A stretch of 64,000 nucleotides of DNA from Clostridiaceae bacterium HFYG-1003 (GCA_024579835.1 CP102060.1:1897558-1961557); one strand, 5' to 3'. Positions 44,516 through 53,978 are shown, counted from the stretch's first letter. Notes: generated by a model from the letters alone, not told the origin. Numbers and translations are program-made.

Positions 44516-44670
44516 ATGATCATGGAACGAGCGGATTATTGGATCTTTGCCTTGAACAATGCCAGATTCCGCTTCTAATTGAACTGCAAATGACTGCTTG
44601 CTGAAGCGATCCACGGGTGCTGATGCAGCTTACGATGTCGAAAGCGCTTTTACTTATTCGGTTCACTTGA

Positions 44671-46383
44671 TCAAAATTGCGTCTGGTAAAGATCGGCATA
44701 GACTCCGTTTTTAGCGATTAATTCAAGATGTGTTCCTTCTTCCGCGATACCGCCGGGCACAAGAACCACAATGCGTCTGGCGTTTCGGATGGTAGCCAGT
44801 CGATGGGCGATAATGAATGTTGTCCGTCCCTTGGCAAGTTCTTCGATGGACTGCTGGATAATTCTCTCCGACTGATTATCCAGGGAAGAAGTCGCTTCAT
44901 CCAGAATCAGAATCGCCGGATTTTTCAGGAACATGCGTGCAATGGACAGACGTTGCTTCTGACCGCCTGAGAGTTTGACTCCGCGCTCGCCGATATTCGT
45001 CTCGTACCCATTGGGGGTTTCCATAATAAAGTCATGGGCATTCGCCAGTCGGGCTGCCTGAATTACTTCTTCCCGGGACGCCCCCAATTTTCCGTAAGCA
45101 ATGTTCTCAAAGATTGATCCAGAGAACAGGAAGACATCCTGCTGTACAATTCCAATGCTGGAGCGCAAGGACTGAAGCGTAACATCCTGGATATTTTGCC
45201 CATCCACCAGAATCTCTCCGGAAGCGATCTCGTAAAAACGTGGAATTAGAGAACACAGGGTGGTTTTTCCGGCACCCGAAGGGCCAACCAGCGCGATCGT
45301 CTCTCCGGCATTCACGGTGAGATTGATGTTGGACAGAACCTGTTCCTGATTATCCTTGTATTTAAAGGTGACATTCTTAAATTCCACATCACCCCTGACC
45401 TGGGTCAGTTCAGAAGCCTCCGGTTTGTCATTGATTTCCGGTTCCAAAGCCATCACTTCAGAGAACCGTTTGAAACCGGCCATTCCGCGCTGGAACAGCT
45501 CGGCAAATTGAGCCAGGCGACGAACGGGACTGATCATCAATCCCATAAACAGAATATAGGCAGCCAGATCCGCAATGGTAATCTGTCCCTGATAAACAAA
45601 ATATCCTCCGAATGTCAAAGCCATCAGATTCAGAAGATTGGCGAAAAAATTGATTCCGCCGCCAAAGATTCCCAGATAGCGAACGCTCTTGCCCCGGAGG
45701 ATTTTAAACTGGTTGTTTCCCTGGTCAAATCGTTCCTTCTCGAATTCCTCATTGGTAAAGGACTTGACAACCCGTATCCCTGAGATGGCATCTTCCAGGT
45801 TGGCGTTGATTTCTCCCAGAGAAACCCTCAAATCCTGGAAACTGCGCCTCATACGGCGATTGAATGACATGGTGAACCAGATCAGAAAAGGAATGACCGC
45901 AAATACAATCAATGTCAGAGGAACATTGATCCCAAGGAGCAGGATAAAGGATCCCAGAAGCATGATGGTCGAAATGAACAGATCTTCCGGACCGTGATGA
46001 GCCAGTTCTGAAATTTCGTTCAGGTCATTGACCAGCCGGGACATGATTTGGCCGGTCTTGGTATCGTCATAATAAGAGAAGGACATTCGCTGCAGCTGAC
46101 CGAACATATCTTTGCGCATGTCGTACTCCATCCGAACACCCAGGACATGCCCCCAGTAGCCAACGATGTAATCAAGTAAAAAGCGAACCGCATAAAGGAC
46201 AGCCAGGAATCCCCCAAAGCGAACGATCATGGCCAGGTTTTGATCCGGAATGAACTCATTGATGAATCGGCGGGTCACCATGGGAAATACCAGATCACTG
46301 GCCGAAATCAGGAAAGCACAGACCAGATCAATAAAAAACAATGTTTTGTGAGGTTTATAATAACGTATAAATTCCTTAATCAT
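44671..46383 (-). CDS. ABC exporter, fused permease/ATPase half-transporter
   Basis: 570 aa from the ATG at 46383 (GGAGG 6 bp upstream). Six-helix ABC_membrane domain (residues about 15-300) followed by the nucleotide-binding domain: Walker A LVGPSGAGKTTL, Q-loop GIVQQDVFLF, signature VKLSGGQKQR, Walker B ILILDEATSSLD, H-loop IIAHRLATI. MsbA/BmrA-like type, which works as a homodimer to export lipids or drugs. It stands alone, so the substrate is open. Confidence 0.93.
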   Translation of the reverse strand: MIKEFIRYYKPHKTLFFIDLVCAFLISASDLVFPMVTRRFINEFIPDQNLAMIVRFGGFLAVLYAVRFLLDYIVGYWGHVLGVRMEYDMRKDMFGQLQRMSFSYYDDTKTGQIMSRLVNDLNEISELAHHGPEDLFISTIMLLGSFILLLGINVPLTLIVFAVIPFLIWFTMSFNRRMRRSFQDLRVSLGEINANLEDAISGIRVVKSFTNEEFEKERFDQGNNQFKILRGKSVRYLGIFGGGINFFANLLNLMALTFGGYFVYQGQITIADLAAYILFMGLMISPVRRLAQFAELFQRGMAGFKRFSEVMALEPEINDKPEASELTQVRGDVEFKNVTFKYKDNQEQVLSNINLTVNAGETIALVGPSGAGKTTLCSLIPRFYEIASGEILVDGQNIQDVTLQSLRSSIGIVQQDVFLFSGSIFENIAYGKLGASREEVIQAARLANAHDFIMETPNGYETNIGERGVKLSGGQKQRLSIARMFLKNPAILILDEATSSLDNQSERIIQQSIEELAKGRTTFIIAHRLATIRNARRIVVLVPGGIAEEGTHLELIAKNGVYADLYQTQF

Positions 46384-46667
46384 GAGATTCCTCCATTTCA
46401 TACCAATCTATTATATACGATCAATCACTCCCGTCTGTTCTTCATTTCTTAAAATCTGACTTGATTATCCGGATTCCCCAGCATCTCGTTTAATGTGCTC
46501 GAATATTCCATTCACGATTGAAGACTAGGACCTTTTCAGGGAGCTGGTATCCCGTAACAGACGGAGTGATCCGGCGACATTGAAAATTTGATCCAACACC
46601 CTGAAAATGATTGGCCTCAGTAGGGTGATATGTTATTATGAATAAAATCCTAATAAAAGGAGAAGCC

Positions 46668-47414
46668 ATGAAAATTTATGCACACCGGGGTTACTCCCGC
46701 TATTATCCGGAAAATACCCTGATTGCATTTGAAAAGGCCCTGGAAGCAGGCTGCGATGGAATAGAATGTGATGTTCAGCTGACCCGGGATCGTGTTCCCG
46801 TCATCATCCACGATGAGAAGATTGACCGGACTTCTGACGGCAAAGGCTATGTTAAAAATTACACCTACAAAGAGCTACTGAATTTTGATTTTTCCCGGAT
46901 CAGACCAGGATCCTACGGCCCTTGCCGCATCCTCACTCTGAAGGAACTTCTTGAAGTGATCCGGCTCTCAGGGAGAAACATAACCCTGAACCTCGAACTG
47001 AAGAATTCAATTATAGAATACAACGGACTGGAAGAAATCGTCCTGGCTGAAACAAAGGAATATGAGAATGATTTCGAGATTATTTATTCAACATTCAATC
47101 ACAATTCCATTCGTCGGCTGATTCGTCTGAAAAAAGATATCAAGGCTGCGCCACTGGTCAATCGCTCCCTACCCGACCTGGTCCGCTACGTAAAGAGCCT
47201 GGGAGCCAGCGGAGTCCACCCTTCCATATTAATATTAAGTGAAGAAATCATTCAGAGCCTCCTGGAGAATGATATCTATGTTAATGTGTATACCATAAAT
47301 GACATGGATCTGGCCAAGCGATTGTCAGACCTCCACGTCACGGGAATATTTACAGACTACTGCAAAGAAATGAAGGAGGCTCTCACTTTTGGAAAAGAGT
47401 TTAGTATTGATTAA
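46668..47414 (+). CDS. Glycerophosphodiester phosphodiesterase
   Basis: 248 aa from the ATG at 46668 (AAAGGAG upstream; the earlier in-frame ATG at 46638 has no site). GDPD domain: IYAHRGYSRYYPENTLIAFEKAL with the catalytic His-Arg and Glu, GIECDVQLTRDRVPVIIHDEKIDRTSDG with metal ligands and the second His. It hydrolyses glycerophosphodiesters to glycerol-3-phosphate plus alcohol. Cytosolic, no signal peptide. A promoter of TTGGCC, 17 bp, TATTAT lies just upstream. The end overlaps ndk by 26 bp. Confidence 0.93.
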   Translation: MKIYAHRGYSRYYPENTLIAFEKALEAGCDGIECDVQLTRDRVPVIIHDEKIDRTSDGKGYVKNYTYKELLNFDFSRIRPGSYGPCRILTLKELLEVIRLSGRNITLNLELKNSIIEYNGLEEIVLAETKEYENDFEIIYSTFNHNSIRRLIRLKKDIKAAPLVNRSLPDLVRYVKSLGASGVHPSILILSEEIIQSLLENDIYVNVYTINDMDLAKRLSDLHVTGIFTDYCKEMKEALTFGKEFSID

Positions 47415-47787
47415 ACCGGATGCGGTCCGACGCAACCTCATCGGGGCTATCATCGCGATGTATGAGAACCATGGACTGGTGGTGCAGCGGCTGGAAAAGC
47501 TGACTCCCCACCCCGACCAGGCAAAAGCCCATTATGCCGAACATGAGGAGAAACCTTTCTACCCGGGACTGATTGACTCGATCCTGTCCGGCGACATCGT
47601 TGCCATGGTGGTTGAGGGTGAAAGGGCAATCGAAACAGTCCGTCGGATCAACGGAGCGACAGACCCTCGAAAAGCGGAACCCGGCACAATTCGCGCACTC
47701 TATGGCGAAGAACTCCCCAACAATTCCGTTCACGCCTCGGATTCTGTAGAATCCGCCGAACGTGAAAGCGCCATCTGGTTTCAATAA
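47389..47787 (+). CDS. ndk: Nucleoside diphosphate kinase
   Basis: 132 aa. EKSLVLIKPDAVRRNLIGAII at the start, ATDPRKAEPGTIRALYG and the phosphorylated His in NNSVHASDSVESAERE. It transfers phosphate from ATP to other (d)NDPs. It starts with TTG after AAGGAGG inside the end of the phosphodiesterase gene, so the two genes are coupled. Confidence 0.95.
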   Translation: MEKSLVLIKPDAVRRNLIGAIIAMYENHGLVVQRLEKLTPHPDQAKAHYAEHEEKPFYPGLIDSILSGDIVAMVVEGERAIETVRRINGATDPRKAEPGTIRALYGEELPNNSVHASDSVESAERESAIWFQ

Positions 47788-47794
47788 AAAAAAA

Positions 47795-47862
47795 GAAAAG
47801 TTGAAGTCAGGACAGGAATGTCCGTTCGGCGGTCCCTTCCGACCTGCCGGCTTCAACTTTTC
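47795..47862. terminator. Long-stem bidirectional terminator
   Basis: GAAAAGTTGAAG and CTTCAACTTTTC, a perfect 12-bp stem flanked by A- and T-runs, between convergent ndk and the HAD gene. Confidence 0.85.
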
Positions 47863-47876
47863 TTTTTTTATTTATG

Positions 47877-48557
47877 TCACATTGTCGCTGCCAAAGTCAG
47901 GATATGATCCCTGAACTCAAACAACGAATCAAACATCAAATCGGCGTGCTCCCTCATCTGTTCATCCGGACGGATTAGGTCAGGGATCAGGACCGTTTGG
48001 GCACCGCTTCTCCGTGCTCCGATGATGCCATTTCTGGAATCTTCGACAATCATCGCCTCAGTCTCTTTGACCCCGGCTCGGGTCAGGCAGCGGTTAAAGA
48101 TTTCCGGATCGGGCTTTGAATGAACCACTTCCTCACCGGAGATCAAAAACTCAAAATATCTCAGCAGGTCATTGCGTTCCAGAAATCCCTCCGAGCGCAC
48201 TTTGGCGGAGGAGGTGGCAACACAGGCTCGAATCTCCAGATCCCGCAATGCCCCCAGCAGCTCCTGCACGCCGGGCTTCATAGGAATACCCCGGGTATAA
48301 TGTTCCTGGCAGATGGCTTTCTTCCGCTGATAGATTTCTTCAAAGGGAAATCCTGGCCCGAACAGATCCTTGGACAAGTCCTGAATCGATTGAGCGTTTC
48401 GCCCGATATAGGGATGAAACTGTTCTTCCTTCAGACTGACCCCGTATTCCTGTCCTGCCTGTATCCACGCCTTGATGGAGATGGGCTCTGTATCGAGCAG
48501 TGTTCCATCCAGGTCGAAAATTATTAGTTTCGGGAGTTTTCCAGTTCTTCTTCCCAC
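47877..48557 (-). CDS. HAD-superfamily phosphatase, beta-phosphoglucomutase-like
   Basis: 226 aa. Motif I IIFDLDGTLLDTEP, motif II VATSSAKV, motif III lysine in HSKPDPEIF, motif IV IVEDSRNGIIGARRSG. Cap domain between I and II as in PgmB/Gph-type enzymes. Starts with GTG 7 bp after GGAGG, inside the end of the DHFR gene (34-bp overlap). Last gene of a thyA-DHFR-HAD operon, so a nucleotide-monophosphate or sugar-phosphate substrate is plausible but not shown. Confidence 0.9.
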   Translation of the reverse strand: MGRRTGKLPKLIIFDLDGTLLDTEPISIKAWIQAGQEYGVSLKEEQFHPYIGRNAQSIQDLSKDLFGPGFPFEEIYQRKKAICQEHYTRGIPMKPGVQELLGALRDLEIRACVATSSAKVRSEGFLERNDLLRYFEFLISGEEVVHSKPDPEIFNRCLTRAGVKETEAMIVEDSRNGIIGARRSGAQTVLIPDLIRPDEQMREHADLMFDSLFEFRDHILTLAATM

Positions 48558-49063
48558 TCTTTTTCCTCCAGGTCACTCTCCACACGGTCGTAGTTGGCAA
48601 AATTCAGCTGGATCCCCGTTTTCTCATCCACCGCTTCCCATTCCTCGGTCAGCATGAATTCGTCCGAAGGAATTTCCGGGAAATAAGTATCCCCATCCCA
48701 GGACTTGCCGATCCAGGTCAGATAAAGTCTTGTTGCATGAGGCAGCATCAGGCGGAACAGCTCTCCGCCGCCGATGATGAAGGCTTCCTCTTCCGAATCA
48801 ATGTACGGCTGAATTTCCTCCAGGGAGTGGATCACGAGAACTTCCGGATGATCGACACGAAAATCCTTGTTTCTGGTCAGAACGACGTGTCTGCGGTTGG
48901 GCAGAACGCCGGGAAGTGACTCAAAGGTTTTTCGTCCCATGATGATCGTGGAGCCATCAGTGATCTCGCGGAAATGCTTCAAGTCACTGGGGATATGCCA
49001 GATCAGCTTGCCATCCTTCCCAATGACGTTGTTTTCCGCAATAGCTACAATAATTGATAACAT
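48524..49063 (-). CDS. folA: Dihydrofolate reductase
   Basis: 179 aa. [35 protein letters not shown] is the classic start with the catalytic Asp in PSDLKHF. IIMGRKTFESLPGVLPNRRHVVLTR and FIIGGGELFRLML are NADPH-binding motifs. A C-terminal acidic extension (EEKEWEEELENSRN) is present. It regenerates tetrahydrofolate oxidised by thymidylate synthase, encoded directly upstream; start and stop overlap (TAATG). Confidence 0.96.
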   Translation of the reverse strand: MLSIIVAIAENNVIGKDGKLIWHIPSDLKHFREITDGSTIIMGRKTFESLPGVLPNRRHVVLTRNKDFRVDHPEVLVIHSLEEIQPYIDSEEEAFIIGGGELFRLMLPHATRLYLTWIGKSWDGDTYFPEIPSDEFMLTEEWEAVDEKTGIQLNFANYDRVESDLEEKEWEEELENSRN

Positions 49064-49854
49064 TAAACTGAAACCTCCATGTCAATTTTACCTAAGTGTT
49101 CATACCCCTCCAGACGAATGTCCGCTTCGCTGAAATCGTAGAAATTCGTGATTTCCGGATTCAGCCATAATTTCGGGGCTTTTTTTGCGTGCGCGGCACG
49201 GGACAGCTGTTCCCGCATGCCTTCCAGCTGATTCTCATAAACATGAGCATTGTTGATGACGTGGGTGAACAGACCCGGCCGCAGGCCGGAGACCTGAGCC
49301 ATCATACAGGCAAGAACCGCATACTGTGCCATGTTGAAGGGCACTCCCAGCGGCATGTCTGCGGAACGCTGAACCAGCATCATATTCAGCCGGCCATCGG
49401 TTACGTCCCACATGGTCAGGAAAGCACAGGGATAGAGTGCACCGCCTTCCAGATATTCATTCTGCCACAGGCTCATGATCATGCGGCGATCCTGGGGATT
49501 GTTCCGGAGAGAATCCAGGAGCTTGTCGACTAACTTGAATTTATTCACAATCCAGCCATAGGAGGTCCCTATGGTTTGATCCGGAAGAGTCCATTCATCC
49601 CAGATATGGACATTTTGCTCATGAAGTCGGGCAATGGAGTTGCTCTGATCCTTAAAGATCCACAGCAGCTCCTTCACAGCTGTTTTAAAGGCTACGAACT
49701 TGGTTGTCAAAATGGGGAATTCTTCCTCCAGGTCAAACTGCATGATCTGATGAGGCAGTTTGTATGTGGCAACTCCGGTTCGATTCTGATCATAATATCC
49801 TTTTTCAAGGACCTGCTGAACAATTCCAAGATACTGTTCATCTGCTTTGGACAT
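49063..49854 (-). CDS. thyA: Thymidylate synthase ThyA
   Basis: 263 aa from the ATG at 49854, matching the usual 264; the longer frame from 49890 is not needed. [29 protein letters not shown] is the N-terminal folate/dUMP region. [24 protein letters not shown] contains the catalytic Cys. [22 protein letters not shown] is the dUMP-binding segment. The residue after the Cys is Ala where E. coli has His. It methylates dUMP with methylene-THF, paired with DHFR. The ribosome site is AAGGG, weaker than others here. Confidence 0.96.
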   Translation of the reverse strand: MSKADEQYLGIVQQVLEKGYYDQNRTGVATYKLPHQIMQFDLEEEFPILTTKFVAFKTAVKELLWIFKDQSNSIARLHEQNVHIWDEWTLPDQTIGTSYGWIVNKFKLVDKLLDSLRNNPQDRRMIMSLWQNEYLEGGALYPCAFLTMWDVTDGRLNMMLVQRSADMPLGVPFNMAQYAVLACMMAQVSGLRPGLFTHVINNAHVYENQLEGMREQLSRAAHAKKAPKLWLNPEITNFYDFSEADIRLEGYEHLGKIDMEVSV

Positions 49855-50084
49855 GACTCTTTTTTCCCTTTCTTTGTACTTGCCGGCCATTCCGGACTGA
49901 TCCGCACTAGCCGGATCACCAGTCAGGACTCCGGCAATGCCGCTTCCTCCTTCCGGAGGATCCAGGATACGACGCCGTCGTATGGTTCAAGGCATTTTAC
50001 CTTTCTTCTTATTATACGTGGATTGAAAGTAGAGGGAATGTTATCCAATGGAATTTCACAGATATTCATGAAAGAGACACAAAA

Positions 50085-50107
50085 AAGGGCAGTTTAGAAC
50101 TGCCCGA
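50085..50107 (-). terminator. Terminator overlapping the amidase stop codon
   Basis: GGGCAGTT-CTA-AACTGCCC then TTTTTTG on the minus strand. The stop codon TAA is in the loop/stem, so translation end and terminator coincide. Confidence 0.8.
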
Positions 50108-50822
50108 TCGGAACGATATACTTTTTGTTGATGAAACCGACATTCACGCCATAGTCAATGGACCACCAGTCCCTGAGCAGATTCAGAAGTCGGACCGGCT
50201 CGCCCCGGGAGAGAGTGCCGATTACCGGGAATTCCATCCCCCGGCCGCTTCGGACATTCAATATCCCCGCTGTGACAATGCCGATCGCAGTCTCGTCCTT
50301 GGCCGGCTTTGGTTTCTGCCAGCTGGCATTTTGTTTCAGTACCCAGTGTTTTCTATGACCAGCCACAATCCGGCAGAACCGTTCCCATAGTTGCGGCTGG
50401 TCCAGCATGCGTCTGGGACAGTACTTCCCCGAAACATCGCGGTGACGAAGCAGCACCTCGATCCCCAGCTCGTCCATCAGCGCGGCCGTTAAAAGCGCGG
50501 TCCGGTACCAGGCGGAGAAATAACCTCCGTTGACACATATTTCGATCCCGATTGTATTGTGGTTGCCATAACCGGTAAGAGGACGGCCACAGTGCCAGGC
50601 TGCCTTATCATGACTCAGCAGCCGAATGATCTCCCCGTCATCGACAATATAATGACAGCTGACTTTCACTCCGGGAGTTCCGAAATACAGGCTGTGGTTC
50701 AGCGCCCCTGCCGAAGGGGCTGGATTGTCCGTTTCATGAATTACGATTGCCGCGGGATGGTTGCCAAATCCATGATTCGCCACAATCAGCCGCTCTCTGA
50801 ACTGCAATGATTTCTTCTGCAT
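50094..50822 (-). CDS. N-acetylmuramoyl-L-alanine amidase with SH3 domain
   Basis: 242 aa. Amidase_2 domain (about residues 20-150): AIVIHETDNPAPSAG (Zn His), AAWHCGRPLTGYGNHNTIGIEICVNGG, and VLLRHRDVSGKYCPRRML (second His and catalytic region). C-terminal SH3b (about 180-242: GIVTAGILNVRSGRGMEFPVIGTL). It cleaves the bond between MurNAc and the stem peptide. No signal peptide, so it resembles a phage-type endolysin or a sporulation-type enzyme; no phage genes are nearby. Confidence 0.92.
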   Translation of the reverse strand: MQKKSLQFRERLIVANHGFGNHPAAIVIHETDNPAPSAGALNHSLYFGTPGVKVSCHYIVDDGEIIRLLSHDKAAWHCGRPLTGYGNHNTIGIEICVNGGYFSAWYRTALLTAALMDELGIEVLLRHRDVSGKYCPRRMLDQPQLWERFCRIVAGHRKHWVLKQNASWQKPKPAKDETAIGIVTAGILNVRSGRGMEFPVIGTLSRGEPVRLLNLLRDWWSIDYGVNVGFINKKYIVPIGQF

Positions 50823-50894
50823 AGCATCACCTCAGTTTACAAATAGGCGCACCCGCCCGCAATGGCAAACCATTCGTGCAAATATACTGATTTT

Positions 50895-51722
50895 CTATTT
50901 TTTCAGCCTGCTTCGGAAGTCATCATAGACTTCATCCCGGGCTGTATCCAGCAGCGGCAGCAGGCGCTGCTGCCGAGGGACCACCTGAGGATCCAGATCA
51001 TAAAACAGGACTCCTTCACCGGTCTCCTTGACTGCCACGACCTGACCACTGGGATCAATGATCATGGAATGACCGAAGCTTTCCGCTTTTTTCTTTACTC
51101 CAGTCTGATTGGCGGACACAATGAAGACTCCATTTTCCATGGCCCTGGTTTTCAGCGCTGCTTCCAGATAATACCGGCCGGTGTGCATTGAAAAATTGCC
51201 GGGCACAAAGATGATTTGGGCCCCGGCCCGAGCCATCAGACGAAACAATTCAGGAAAGCGAAAATCGTAGCAGATTGCCGTTCCTGCCGGAATCCCCAGA
51301 ATGCTGGTTACCACGATTTCATTCCCCGGTGAATACAGCTCATCTTCCCGAAAGGTTTCCCCCGAGGGTGACATCCCCCGAAACAGATGGAGTTTCGAGT
51401 ATCGTCCTGAGATCCCGCCCTCCGGATCCACCAGAAATGCCTGATTATAGGGACGGGGCAGACCGGAGTCAATGAGCACAGATCCGGCATGAATCGCAAG
51501 GTGATACTCTCTGGCCAGGCGAATCAGCAGCTGTTCCGTTCTTCCGTGTTCCGACTCATAGTAGATGTGACCGCGGCGGAACGGCAGAAAATTCATGAAC
51601 TCCGGAAAGGCAACCAACGCCGCACCTCCCTGTGCTGCCTGTTTCACATATTTTATTACTTTCATCAGATTCTGCTCGATATCATCAGTGGAATCCATCT
51701 GAACCAGCGCCACTCGAATCAT
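50895..51722 (-). CDS. Carbon-nitrogen (nitrilase-family) hydrolase
   Basis: 275 aa. Catalytic Glu in ALVAFPEFMNF, Lys in GRYSKLHLF, Cys in TAICYDFRFPELFR: the complete E-K-C triad. The closest look is the Nit1/omega-amidase branch, which hydrolyses small amides such as deaminated glutathione or alpha-ketoglutaramate. Substrate not provable here. AGGAGG precedes the ATG. Confidence 0.93.
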   Translation of the reverse strand: MIRVALVQMDSTDDIEQNLMKVIKYVKQAAQGGAALVAFPEFMNFLPFRRGHIYYESEHGRTEQLLIRLAREYHLAIHAGSVLIDSGLPRPYNQAFLVDPEGGISGRYSKLHLFRGMSPSGETFREDELYSPGNEIVVTSILGIPAGTAICYDFRFPELFRLMARAGAQIIFVPGNFSMHTGRYYLEAALKTRAMENGVFIVSANQTGVKKKAESFGHSMIIDPSGQVVAVKETGEGVLFYDLDPQVVPRQQRLLPLLDTARDEVYDDFRSRLKK

Positions 51723-51777
51723 AGTTACCTCCTCGGATCGGCTTTTACTCGCCGTATTGACCTAAATTCCCGAAAAA

Positions 51778-53376
51778 TTATAACGTGGATGGCGGGTCTA
51801 CTCCCAAGTTCGTATACAAGCCTTCCTGCTTCTTGGTCACTTCGCCTACTTGGAGAGCCTTCCCTGGATTTTCAAATGCTTCTATGACATCAAGTTCGTC
51901 TAGTAGCTCCTGCATGGTGTAGTTTTGGAATAGACCCTTATCGGCCATCGTCTTTTTCAAATGGGACATAAAAATCAGGGCAATGAATTGGACAAACAGC
52001 TTTCCGTCCAGCGAGCTTTCAGATGAGACTGCAGTTCGCCTCAGATTGAGCCTTTCTTTAAGATTCCCAAACGCCTTCTCGACCAGATCTTTGTTACGGT
52101 AAATCTCCAAGGCTATGATGGGATCCTTGATGTCGTTACTTAACAGCGCGAAAAAGCCATAGTCCTTTTCAGCTCGAGTGATGGCATCCTGTTTGGGAAT
52201 GATCTTGATTCCACGTACCGGGGTATCTGACAGTTCAAAGTATTTGGCGTACTGCTTCTCGTTCTCTGGTTTTCGATTTCCGCTCGTAAGCTCAGCCTCC
52301 AACTGATCCAGCATCAGATTGAAGCGGCTCTCATGTTCCAACGCCTTCTCGCTACTGTAATAGATGTGCAGATACATGCGGCGAGTATCCTTGATGACAT
52401 CGCCTTTGCGGGGTCTTGTTTGAGAGTAGTTCCATTCAATGGCGGTGGAATGGCTGTATAACTGATAGATTGAGTTGTAGTTGGTCCTTGTTTTTATGCT
52501 GTCTCTGACTTTGTCTAATTCTTTTCGCACAAACTTCAGGGATACTTTGGTGGCAATCAGGAATTTCAGGTTGTTCTGATAAAGGGCATTGATGTTGGCT
52601 TCACTGTAAAAGCCACGATCCATGACCAGTTTAACTTTGCCAAAATCAAGTTGCTTTAAGTCGGCCAGCAATTTCTTCAGGGTCGAGATATCGCTGATGT
52701 TGCCGGCCAGCTTTCTGTAGTAGAACGGCAAGCCTGAGTCTTCTCCAAAGAGCAGCGCCAGGTTAATCTGGGGAAGCGGATCATGATCCTTGTTCATCCC
52801 ATATTTGACTTGTTTGAGAGACTCTGAATAGGACGAAATGCTGGTGGTATCATAGGCCCAATATTCATTTTCCATCCGGCGCTTGCCCTGCAAGCGAAAG
52901 AAACGTTCTTTTGCTTCTTCCGTAATCATCGAGAACAGATCACTGCTTCGTTGGGAAGAGATGCAGGCCCCATGTGGATGAAAATGGGTCCTATCCCATT
53001 TCGGGAAACGAAGAAGGGAGTTGCGGTCCTCCAAAATCAAATAGTAGGCCACGGAAAGGATCTTCTTATAAATCTGCGGAAAGCATACCTTCAAGTCTTG
53101 TGTGATGCCCAGCTGCTCCCCGATCGCATCAAACAGATACGTAGCGCCAAAATAACCATGCCGAGTGGAAGTAGATGGAGTCGGCCCTGGTTTAATCACA
53201 GTGGAGACCGGAGGTTGAGTGAGTCGTTTGGAAGGGATCAGATTGCCCTGTTCATCACGTTTGCCAATACAAACACGCTTACTTCGAGACTGTTTCTTCT
53301 CTTTGTCCCAGTAGTCGATGGATTCGTAGACGTAGATAACTCCGTTTTTCTTGTTTTTGACATCGATGATATTCAT
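51778..53376 (-). CDS. IS1634-family transposase
   Basis: 532 aa from the ATG at 53376 with GAGGTG upstream. DDE residues expected in EYWAYDTTSISSYS, VKLVMDRGFYSEANI and the C-terminal YRNKDLVEKAFGNLKERLNLRR (the Y-2-R-3-D-6-K type C1 signature of IS4-like enzymes). Frame is intact, so it may be active. Confidence 0.92.
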   Translation of the reverse strand: MNIIDVKNKKNGVIYVYESIDYWDKEKKQSRSKRVCIGKRDEQGNLIPSKRLTQPPVSTVIKPGPTPSTSTRHGYFGATYLFDAIGEQLGITQDLKVCFPQIYKKILSVAYYLILEDRNSLLRFPKWDRTHFHPHGACISSQRSSDLFSMITEEAKERFFRLQGKRRMENEYWAYDTTSISSYSESLKQVKYGMNKDHDPLPQINLALLFGEDSGLPFYYRKLAGNISDISTLKKLLADLKQLDFGKVKLVMDRGFYSEANINALYQNNLKFLIATKVSLKFVRKELDKVRDSIKTRTNYNSIYQLYSHSTAIEWNYSQTRPRKGDVIKDTRRMYLHIYYSSEKALEHESRFNLMLDQLEAELTSGNRKPENEKQYAKYFELSDTPVRGIKIIPKQDAITRAEKDYGFFALLSNDIKDPIIALEIYRNKDLVEKAFGNLKERLNLRRTAVSSESSLDGKLFVQFIALIFMSHLKKTMADKGLFQNYTMQELLDELDVIEAFENPGKALQVGEVTKKQEGLYTNLGVDPPSTL

Positions 53377-53395
53377 GCGCCACCTCACGTTATAA
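51778..53395 (-). mobile_element. IS1634-like (IS4-superfamily) insertion sequence
   Basis: Terminal repeats TTATAACGTG at 51778-51787 and its inverse at 53386-53395 with similar GGATGGCGGG / AGGTGGCGCA continuing inside. One full-length transposase gene fills it, and its TAA stop codon is the first three bases of the left repeat. At the right end the outside DNA again reads TTATAACGTG, giving a 20-bp palindrome. Confidence 0.8.
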
Positions 53396-53526
53396 TTATA
53401 ACGTGTTTATGAGGCAAAATCAAGAGAAATTATGCTGCTAATCCAGTGATATCAACGATTTCCAGCATTCCCCGTTATAATTCGCCGGGAATCCAGGTAT
53501 TGAATCATCAAGTCAAAAAATGGAAA

Positions 53527-53553
53527 GGATCCCGTTCCATCGGAACGGGATCC
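53527..53553 (-). terminator. Terminator of the tRNA array
   Basis: GGATCCCGTTCC/GGAACGGGATCC, 12-bp stem and 3-nt loop, followed on the minus strand by TTTCCATTTTTT. Confidence 0.85.
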
Positions 53554-53560
53554 GCTTATT

Positions 53561-53635
53561 TGGTGCACCATACTGGAGTCGAACCAGTGCCTAAGGCTTC
53601 GGAGACCTTTGTCCTATCCACTGGACTAATGGTGC
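53561..53635 (-). tRNA. tRNA-Arg (CCG)
   Basis: Acceptor GCACCAT/ATGGTGC, anticodon loop CTCCGAA, T-loop TTCGACT, encoded CCA. Last gene of the array. Confidence 0.92.
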
Positions 53636-53718
53636 CTGTTAGTGAAATTACTTACCGCAGCTTCATTGGGTGGAAGACTTTTGAAAAAAAAAGCTCCGAT
53701 ACCTCGGAACCGGTGATT

Positions 53719-53794
53719 TGGTCGGGGTGACAGGGATTGAACCTGCGACCTCATGCTCCCAAAGCACGCGCGCTCCCATCTGCGCTACACCCCG
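53719..53794 (-). tRNA. tRNA-Pro (TGG)
   Basis: Acceptor CGGGGTG/CACCCCG, loop TTTGGGA, encoded CCA. Confidence 0.93.
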
Positions 53795-53823
53795 CAACGA
53801 ATCCCGAACTTTCCAGAAGAAAA

Positions 53824-53899
53824 TGGTGATCCACCGGGGAATCGAACCCCGGACACCATGATTAAAAGTCATGTGCTCTACCGACTGAGCTAGTGGATC
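53824..53899 (-). tRNA. tRNA-Lys (TTT)
   Basis: Acceptor GATCCAC/GTGGATC, loop CTTTTAA, encoded CCA. Confidence 0.94.
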
Positions 53900-53903
53900 A
53901 GAT

Positions 53904-53978
53904 TGGCTGGGGTAGCTGGATTCGAACCAACGAGTGCTAGAGTCAGAGTCTAGAGCCTTACCGCTTGGCCATACCCCA
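53904..53978 (-). tRNA. tRNA-Gln (CTG)
   Basis: Acceptor TGGGGTA/TACCCCA, loop CTCTGAC, encoded CCA. Four bp from tRNA-Lys. Confidence 0.93.

Noticed and set aside
50094-50822. Prophage lysis module
   Set aside because: The amidase is phage-like in architecture, but there is no holin, structural or integrase gene nearby.
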